In this document: positions 56,340-64,000 of the stretch, one piece after another | Layout of the letters: each line of letters opens with the position of its first letter | Position numbering within the stretch: position 1 is the first letter of the stretch | Origin: Alviniconcha marisindica | Lineage: Eukaryota; Mollusca; Gastropoda; Provannidae | Direction of reading: 5' to 3' | Assembly: GCA_018857735.1 (NCBI GenBank) | Contig: JABMCL010003472.1 | Span: forward strand, 148,501-212,500 | DNA: 64,000 bases | Notes under the pieces: model-generated | Told to the model about the DNA's origin: nothing | The model's input: only the letters and a program-made list of their open reading frames with translations | Databases searched by the model: none | Made by a program: the position numbers and the translations under genes

Positions 56340-58640
56340 TTGTGAAGTAAGGATAGGGAGAGAGAGAGAGAGAGAGAGAGAGATGGTTTATTCATCCAGT
56401 GAGTGAGTGAAAGTGAGAGAGAGGGAGAGAGAGAGAGAGAGAGAACTTCCTCTGTGCAAGCTTGTGTGTGTGTGTGGGGGGGGTATTTGAAGTCAGCCAT
56501 TTTGTTCATATTGAGGTGGTGTTTTTTGTTTGTTTCTGTGTGTATGTGCGTGTGTGCGTGCATGTTTATGAGTGTGTGGGCGCGTGCTTGTGTGTGTGTG
56601 CGCACACATGCATGTGTGTGCGTGTACACATGCATGTGTGTGTGTGTGCGCGCATGCATGTTTGTATGTGTGTGTGTGTGTGTGTGTGTGTGCACGCATG
56701 TGGTGTATCTGTGTGTGGCCGTTGGGGTGATTTGTTATCTAGCTTGATACTTGACTGGAGATGAACATTTAACGAGACTTAAGCAACCATGATGATCTGT
56801 AAAAAAAAATTTTTTTTTAATCCACCACCGCTGCCATGAACGTGAGCACAGTTCATTGATATAAAAGAGTTAGCTGCCTCCGCCTCCACTGCCGAGGAGC
56901 TGGAAAACCCTAGTGTCTGTCGCGTCGATCTTTTGAGCTCTTGTGAAGTAAGGAGGATAGGGAGAGAGAGAGGGAGAGAGAGAGCTTCCTCTGTGCAAGC
57001 TTGTGTGTGTGTGGGGGGGTATTTGAAGTCAACCATTTTGTTCTTATTCAGGTGGTGTTTTTTGTTTGTGTGTGGGCATTTGAAGTCAGCCATTTTGTTC
57101 TTATTCAGGTGGTTGTTTTTTTGTTTGTGTGTGTGTGTGTGGGTATTTGAAGTCAACCATTTTGTTCTTATTCAGGTGGTGTTTTTGTTTGTGTGTGGGT
57201 TTGAAGTCAACCATTTTGTTCTTATTCAGGTGGTGTTTTTGTGGTGTGGGGGGGTATTTGAAGTCAACCATTTTGTTCTTATTCAGGTAGTATTTGTTTG
57301 TGTTGTGTGTGTGTGGGTATTTGAAGTCAACCATTTTGTTCTTATTCAGGTGGTGTTTTTTGTTTGTGTGTGGGTATTTGAAGTCAACCATTTTGTTCTT
57401 ATTCAGGTGGTGTTTTTTTGTTGTGTGTGTGTGTGGGGTATTTGAAGTCAACCATTTTGTTCTTATTCAGGTGGTGTTTTTGTTGTGTGTGTTGTGTGGG
57501 GGTATTTGAAGTCAACCATTTTGTTCTTATTCAGGTGGTGTTTTTTGTGTTGTGTGTGGGTATTTGAAGTCAACCATTTTGTTCTTATTCAGGTGGTGTT
57601 TTTTGTTTGTGTGTGTGTGGTGTGTGGGGGGGTATTTGAAGTCAACCATTTTGTTCTTATTCAGGTGGTGTTTTTTGTTTGTGTGTGGGTATTTGAAGTC
57701 AACCATTTTGTTTTTATTCAAGTGGTGTTTTTTGTTTGTGTGTGTGTGGGGGGGTATTTGAAGTCAACCATTTTGTTCTTATTCAGGTGGTGTTTTTTGT
57801 TTGTGTGTGTGTGCGCGCGTTCGTGCGTGCATGTTTTTTGCGCGCACACGTGTGTGTGTGTGTGTGCGCGCGCGCATGCGTGTGTGTGTGTGTGCGTGCG
57901 CGCGCACGAATGCATGCGTGTGTGTTCATGTGGTGTATTTGTGTGTGTGACCGTTGGGGTGATTTGTTTTCTAGCTTGATACCTGACAGACTGGAGATGA
58001 ACATCTAACGAGACTTAAGCAATCATGATGATCTGTTTAATTTTGTATTTTTGTATTATTTTATTTTTTCACCGCCGCTGCCATGAACGTGAGCACAGTT
58101 CATTGATATAAAAGAGTTAGCTGCCTCCGCCTCCACTGCCGAGGAGCTGGAAAACCCTAGTGTCTGTCGCGTCGATCTTTTGAGCTCTTGTGAAGTAAGG
58201 AGGATAGGGAGAGAGAGAGGGAGAGAGAGAGAGAGCTTCCTCTGTGCAAGCTTGCGTTTGTGTGTGTGTGTGTGTATTTGAAGTCAGCCGTTTTGTTCTT
58301 ATTCAGGTGGTGTTTTTTGTGTGTGTATGTACGTGTGTGCGTGCATATTTATGAGTGTGTTCGCGCGCACGTGTGTGTGCATGCACATGCATGTGTGTGT
58401 GTGCGCCCATACACATGCATGTGTGTGTGTGTGCGCGCGCGTGCATACATGCATGTGTGTGTGTGTGCGCGCATGCATGTGTGTGTGTGTGTGTGTGCAC
58501 GCATGTGGTGTATTTGTGTGTGTGTGTGACCGTTGGGGTGATTTTCTTTTTTCTTTTTTCTTTTTCTGGCTTGATACCTGACTGGAGATGAACGTCTAAC
58601 GAGACTTAAGCAACCATGATGATCTGTTTAATTGTTTTTC
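56340..58640 (+). repeat. Segmental tandem duplication, about 1.25 kb, with GA/TG repeats
   Basis: CTTCCTCTGTGCAAGCTTG recurs at about 56445, 56985 and 58237. CCGCTGCCATGAACGTGAGC recurs at 56829 and 58076. GAGA, TG and CGCGTG runs fill the rest. No gene is supported. Confidence 0.85.
57005..57800 (+). repeat. About 58-70 bp minisatellite
   Basis: About 13 units of GTATTTGAAGTCAACCATTT + TGTTCTTATTCAGGTGGTGT + variable TG run. Two frames look coding only because the unit repeats. Confidence 0.95.
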
Positions 58641-58654
58641 ACGTCTCCCCCCAC

Positions 58655-58658
58655 CCCC

Positions 58659-58690
<32 letters not shown>

Positions 58691-60186
58691 CCCCCCAGAC
58701 CTCCCTTACCCCCTTGAACAGAAAATCCTGGGGGGATTCTATCATTTATTTATCGCTTGTTGCAATGGCACTAGTTGCAGCTAACCCTCAAGTCAAATTC
58801 TGAAGAGAGTTTGTATGCGCAGCGTCGTTTCACGGACGAGGTATCCGTTTGTGAACTGTCTTGGTTGGGGCCAGGTGATGTGTTTTTGTTGTTGTGTGAG
58901 AGAACACTTCAGGCATGAATTGTGGGACTGTAGAATGTATTTATATTTGCTAAAGAGGATGGTATTGAAGTAAAGGAGTGTGGTGTTCCTATATATATAT
59001 ATACATGTTCATACTCAACATTCATTCAGTGTACTGGATTCTTTTTCGTGTGTGTGCGCGTGTGCTTGTGCGTGTGCTTGTCTGTGTGTACACGCACAAG
59101 CGTATATGTATGCGCGTTTGTATCGCGTTTGTATCGCGACAGTGTATGGTTGTAAATTCATCTATGAGTTTACGTACATGAATATCCCCCCCCCCCCCCC
59201 CCCCCCCCCCCTCCCACCCCCCACCACTGTTACGTAAGAAATACATTCTGTTTAAACCAAACGTAACCAAGTAACCGTTCTCTTTGCTCACCGCGGCAGT
59301 CCTCTGGATACAGAAAGTGGAGGACGGGAGAAAGAACACGCCCCTGTTGACGTCTGTTTGTTTTTACATAAAATAAAATAAATCAACAATCCACAAAACC
59401 ACCGCACGCTGAAGACTCAAATTTGAAATCAACTGAGCTATTGAAAAAAGAAAAGAAAAAAAGAGGTTGCAATTTTAGCTCGGTGTGTGTGTATGTAATA
59501 TTGCGGGCCGGCAGATCCCGAAAAACAAATAATGCAACAGACAAATGCGACTAATATGTAAGTTAAAACAAAAACTACTAGTCCTACCGGAAAAAAAGAA
59601 GTGTTTTCGCCAAACCTGAGAAGGCTAGTTCCTTTAAGAGAGAGAAAAAAACAAGAAGAAGAGAGAGCAGAGAGAGAGAGGAACACGAGAGAGAGAGAGA
59701 GGGAAGAACAAGAGAGACAGAGAAGAACAAAAAGAGAGAGAGAGAGAGGAACACGAGAGAGAGAGAAGAACAAAGAGAGAGGGGAGAGAGAAGAACAAGG
59801 AGAGAGAGATGAACACGAGAGAGAGAGAGGGGGGGGAGGGGGGAGAAAGAGAAAGACAGAGAGAGAGAGAAAAGGAAGTCGGGGGAAGAGACCCGAAAAG
59901 AAGAAAGAGAAAGGTCTAGAGTGTATTCCAGGTCGGCAGACAGGGCCATTGAAACTTGAATGGGCATTGAAGCAAACGGCTCTACTGAAGCACAGTCTCG
60001 TTTCTCCACAGGCCGCACGTGCCTTTAGAAAGCGTCCCAATAACACCGCGACAGCTGGCCCCCAAAATAATAATCTGATGCAAATGGCCAGCCCTGATGT
60101 CTTTTTACCCCTTTTAATTCTGTCTTTATTCTTCTAATTTGTGTCTGTGTTTGTGTGTGTGTGTGTGTGTGTTGTTGTTGTTGTTG
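58655..60186. other. Spacer with poly-C, GA repeat; no gene seen
   Basis: Poly-C at 58655-58700 and 59186-59215. GA-rich stretch 59640-59880 gives long Arg/Glu or Ser/Leu frames with no conserved content. Confidence 0.6.
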
Positions 60187-60437
60187 TTGATCGCTTTTAT
60201 ATAGCGCTATTCTCCTCTCTCGAGCAGACTCACTGCGCTCGCATGTGATTCTACATGAGTGAATAGGTTTTTTTTATAGCGCGTTTTTGAATATCCACCG
60301 AAGTGGTGTACTTACAGCGCTGGCATGGCTGGTGTCACATGAAACTGCTGCCATCTCGGCGCGTTCTGTGTACACCATACAACCATGCACCATGTCACTT
60401 CATGCAAAGCCACATACGTAAGTGTGTGTGTGTGTGT

Positions 60438-60478
<41 letters not shown>

Positions 60479-60479
60479 C

Positions 60480-60538
<59 letters not shown>

Positions 60539-60540
60539 GT
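60187..60540 (-). mobile_element. SINE (type 2) fragment ending in TG runs
   Basis: GTTGATCGCTTTTATATAGC at left through CTGGTGTCACATGAAACTGC to CAAAGCCACATACG. Beyond 60420 the head is replaced by TG runs (to 60535). Confidence 0.8.
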
Positions 60541-61019
60541 CACCTGTTATTCAGTTCTCAGTCCAGCCGAGTTTGTTAGCAAGTTCTTGGATTTTAAAAT
60601 CCTGTCAACAGTACGGGGTCACCTCAGGGTGAATCCCACATTCAAAATTCTCTTACACCAGTTTAAATCACAAGACACAAGTTTGTCTAATTCACTGTTA
60701 CAACGTCAAAAACCAATCATCCATCCATCTGGCAATGCACGATAAAACGTGTTTTGATACTCTTTAATACTTCAATACTTGAGAACACTGCGTATAAACA
60801 AAGTGAAAAAAAGTAAATTTGCGATACATTCTTGTTCAAGATATTTAGCAAGAGTAATATTCAAGTTACAACTAAATTCACGGAACACTAAATATTCACA
60901 GAATGTGACATGCGTTTGTAAAAAAAATCTTATTTGTTAAACACATACTACTTGAATGTCCTATTACCGCAGAGTTATTTCAGAAAAATGGATATGACTT
61001 AAATGCTTGCAACAACGTA

Positions 61020-61385
61020 AGAGATATTTTGTATAATGCTGATGTTATCAATCATAGTTTATCAATCAATCATTGATTGTGGGTAAATTAGTACAACATA
61101 TTTTTTTTTTTTTTTTTGAGATGTGAAGTTGGTGTTTTACGCCCATGGAGATGTGAAGAGACATAAAATATTGATTGACTGATATTGATACTCTTTACTC
61201 TTTAATCTTTAAGAGATATTTTGTATAATACTGATGTTATCAATCATAGTTAAATTGATTGTGGGTAAATAAGTATAACAGATTTTTTTTTTTTTTTTTT
61301 TTTTTTGGAGATGTGAAGTAAGTTGGTGTTTTACGCCCATGGAGATGTGAAGAGACATAAAATATTGATTGACTGATATTGATAC
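61020..61385 (+). repeat. Direct repeat pair, about 190 bp
   Basis: AGAGATATTTTGTATAAT-CTGATG ... GGTGTTTTACGCCCATGGAG occurs twice, each with a poly-T run. Confidence 0.8.
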
Positions 61386-61732
61386 TCTTTAATCTAATAC
61401 CTGTAAATCAGACGATACCAGCATGTCCTAAGCCTTATGAGCTTTTTCCAACAAGGGCAATGTTGAATGACACCATGCTCTTCGAAAATGTGCGTTTGAT
61501 GTTTGCGTGTACGCATGTTTTCTTTAATTTATATTATTTTTTGTGTTTGCTTCGATTTTTTTAGATTTGACTTGAGTAAGAGTTTATTTACGTATTACGA
61601 GAAGAGTTTTCAAAAATATACGCATGTTTTCTTTCATTTATATTTGTGTTTGCTTCGATTTTTTAAAAGATTTTACTTGAATGAGGGTTTATTTACGTAT
61701 TACGAGAAGAGTTGTGAAACGCCTGGTTGCTT

Positions 61733-62645
61733 CTGACTGAACTTTATCCCTTGATATGACCGTTCTGGTTGACTGGAAGTTCTGACTGAGCTTTACCCAT
61801 GGACCTATATATAGAGGTCCTTGGCTTTAGCCCATGAAATGACCGTTCTGGTTGACTGGACGTTATGACTGAGCTTTAGCCCATGAAATGACCGTTCTGG
61901 TTGACTGGACATTCTGACTGAGCTTTAGCCCATGAAATGACCGTTCTGGTTGACTGGACGTTATGACTGAGCTTTAGCCCATGACATGACCGTTCTGGTT
62001 GACTGGACGTTATGACTGAGCTTTAGCCCATGAAATGACCGTTCTGGTTGACTGGACATTCTGACTGAGCTTTAGCCCATGAAATGACCATTCTGGTTGA
62101 CTGGACGTTCTAACTGAGCTTTATCCCTTGATATAACTGTTCTGGTTGACTGGACATTCTGACTGACCTTTACCCATGGACCTATATATAGAGGTCCATG
62201 GCTTTAGCCCATGAAATGACCGTTCTGGTTGACTGGACGTTCTGACTGAGCTTTAGCCCATGAAATGACCGTTCTGGTTGACTGGACATTCTGACTGAGC
62301 TTTAGCCCATGAAATGACCGTTCTGGTTGACTGGACGTTATGACTGAGCTTTAGCCCATGAAATAACCGTTCTGGTTGACTGGACGTTATGACTGAGCTT
62401 TAGCCCATGAAATGACCGTTCTGGTTGACTGGACATTCTGACTGAGCTTTAGCCCATGAAATGACCGTTCTGGTTGACTGGACGTTCTGACTGAGCTTTA
62501 GCCCTTGATATAACCGTTCTGGTTGACTGGACGTTCTAACTGAGCTTTATCCCTTGAAATGACCGTTCTGGTAGACTGGGCGTTCTGACTGGGCTTTATC
62601 CTGGTCGACTGGACGTTATATATAGGTCCATGACTTTAGCCCTTG
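61733..62645 (+). repeat. About 49-bp minisatellite
   Basis: About 17 units of CTGACTGAGCTTTAGCCCAT + GAAATGACCGTTCTGGTTGA. The core resembles ATATAACCGTACTGGTTGAC at 42162, a SINE tail, so the array probably grew from such a tail. CCATGGACCTATATATAGAG occurs twice. Confidence 0.95.
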
Positions 62646-62650
62646 ATGGT

Positions 62651-62970
62651 GAGCCGGTTTGGCCTAGCGGTAAGGCGTTAGACTGGTAAGCGGAAGGACC
62701 TCGGTTCGATACCGCTTCGGCTCTCCTTTCTCTTCAGAAAGCTTGTGGTTTGTGGACACCGTCTTGTGACTTTGTCCATCACTTCCTAATGAAACATTAA
62801 AAGGGCTCTCATCGCTGCCCACCTTAATGTAGGAATCATTCTGGTGGTGACAGTGTAGCGATAGGTATGATAGTCTCCCTCTCCCCCACCTCCATACCCC
62901 CTTCCCCCCTTCTCCCCGTCCCTAATAAGTCGTACGGTTTCTGTGGACGTTAAGCATGTTTACTTACTTA
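62651..62970 (+). mobile_element. tRNA-derived SINE (type 1), best-preserved copy
   Basis: GAGCCGGTTTGGCCTAGCGG, GGTTCGATACCGCTTCGGC, TTGTGGTTTGTGGACACCGT, CTCATCGCTGCCCACCTTAA, and the end TACGGTTTCTGTGGACGTTA. It sits between two minisatellites. Confidence 0.9.
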
Positions 62971-63029
62971 GCCCTTGATACGACCGTTCTGGTTGACTGG
63001 GCGTTAATGGCAAAGTTCTTTTGACTGAG

Positions 63030-63612
63030 TTTGATTGTGCTGAGATGGCCCAAAGCGGTTGACAGGACGTTAAAATCCAATCAGTAAGTCACTAACTCGT
63101 TGACTGAGATGGCCCAAAGCGGTTGACAGGACGTTAAAATCCAATCAGTAAGTCACTAACTCGTTGACTGAGATGGCCCAAAGCGGTTGACAGGACGTTA
63201 AAATCCAATCAGTAAGTCACTAACTCGTTGACTGAGATGGCCCAAAGCGGTTGACAGGACGTTAAAATCCAATCAGTAAGTCACTAACTCGTTGACTGAG
63301 ATGGCCCAAAGCGGTTGACAGGACGTTAAAATCCAATCAGTAAGTCACTAACTCGTTGACTGAGATGGCCCAAAGCGGTTGGCAGGACGTTAAAATCTAA
63401 TCAGTAAGTCACTAACTCGTTGACTGAGATGGCCCAAAGCGGTTGACAGGACGTTAAAATCCAATCAGTAAGTCACTAACTCGTTGACTGAGATGGCCCA
63501 AAGCGGTTGGCAGGACGTTAAAATCCAATCAGTAAGTCACTAACTCGTTGACTGAGATGGCCCAAAGCGGTTGGCAGGACGTTAAAATCCAATCAGTAAG
63601 TCACTAACTCGT
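63030..63612 (+). repeat. 64-bp minisatellite, nearly perfect
   Basis: Nine units of TGACTGAGATGGCCCAAAGC, GGTTGACAGGACGTTAAAAT, CCAATCAGTAAGTCACTAAC. Starts at 63101, 63165 and 63229 give an exact period of 64. Only a few single-base variants (GGTTGGCAGG). Confidence 0.97.
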
Positions 63613-63657
63613 CCTGACGTGTCCCAGTGACGGGAGGTTAAATTCTAAGTCGGTGCA

Positions 63658-63960
63658 GTTCAGTTCAGTCCAGTTCAAGATGGTATCTATGCGCTCGGAA
63701 AAGCCCATATGCGCTCCACCCCGTCTCTCAGAAGTTTCCCCAACGTTGCCTTTGAAACGGTTCCAGTGTTCGTCCGACTGACGATGGCCCTCTTTCTCGT
63801 CCTTTCAAGGAAGATCGTCCGGCGCTTCCTCTCTCCACGCCTCTCTCCTCCTCCAGGCGGTCGATGGTGTGATGTCCTTGGCTTTGTGCCCGCTTGTAGT
63901 GTCTCGCGCTTCTCAACAGTTCAGATCTTCCGAGGAGCAAGCCACTTGTGAGGGTTGCTT
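63658..63960 (-). repeat. Interspersed repeat family R1
   Basis: Collinear with 16853-17100. Minus-strand frame keeps QSQGHHTIDRLEEERGVERG and SSLKGRERG. The reading is open for about 70 codons. Confidence 0.6.
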
Positions 63961-64000
63961 TGCCCGCCAGTCTATAAACTTTAGGAATGAACTAACTCTC

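Noticed and set aside
59600..60050. Arg/Glu-rich frame (plus) and Ser/Leu-rich frame (minus), up to about 200 codons
   Set aside because: GA-rich low-complexity DNA explains both; there are no conserved residues.

Overview
The window is eukaryotic, intron-rich and repeat-dense, and its coding content is almost entirely the gene for the large subunit of transcription factor TFIIF (GTF2F1/RAP74). Reverse-translated exons match RAP74 with GT-AG introns of 0.7 to 9 kb, and the introns hold tRNA-derived SINEs, decayed non-LTR retrotransposons, TIR elements, CA/TA/GA microsatellites and many minisatellites. This mix, and the SINE and LINE styles, suggest a marine mollusc, probably a gastropod; that is an inference, not proven by the sequence.

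Layout. 0.5-2.1 kb, minus strand: the first three coding exons of a small ISY1-like gene, running off the left edge. 2.1-2.5 kb: a compact head-to-head promoter. 2.48-24.6 kb, plus strand: GTF2F1 copy A, nine exons, with a +1 frameshift in exon 3 and an early stop in exon 9, so the C-terminal winged helix is absent. 24.6-29.1 kb: intergenic, with LINE and SINE remnants. 29.17-29.52 kb: a second promoter homologous to the first. 29.5-55.0 kb, plus strand: GTF2F1 copy B, thirteen coding exons with consistent phases, 532 codons plus stop, apparently functional. 55-64 kb: no gene seen, only SINE fragments, minisatellites, microsatellites and a segmental duplication.

The two GTF2F1 copies are a tandem duplication that includes promoter and 5' leader, but not the divergent partner gene. 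Copy B should supply normal TFIIF function (partner RAP30/GTF2F2, RNA polymerase II initiation and elongation, FCP1 recruitment through the C-terminal winged helix). Copy A, if expressed at all, could only give a RAP30-binding-type fragment, from an internal start.

The most unusual structure is a set of tandem arrays grown from exon edges of copy B. Intron 4 carries about 14 copies of the end of exon 4 with its splice donor. Intron 7 carries about 13 copies of the exon 8 acceptor and exon start. Exon 9 has two tandem acceptors 102 bp apart, the upstream one leading to a stop. Intron 12 holds a second, donor-broken copy of the end of exon 12. Several TTAA-flanked DNA transposons are also readable, one carrying a broken THAP zinc finger and one nested inside another with empty sites present in the same window.
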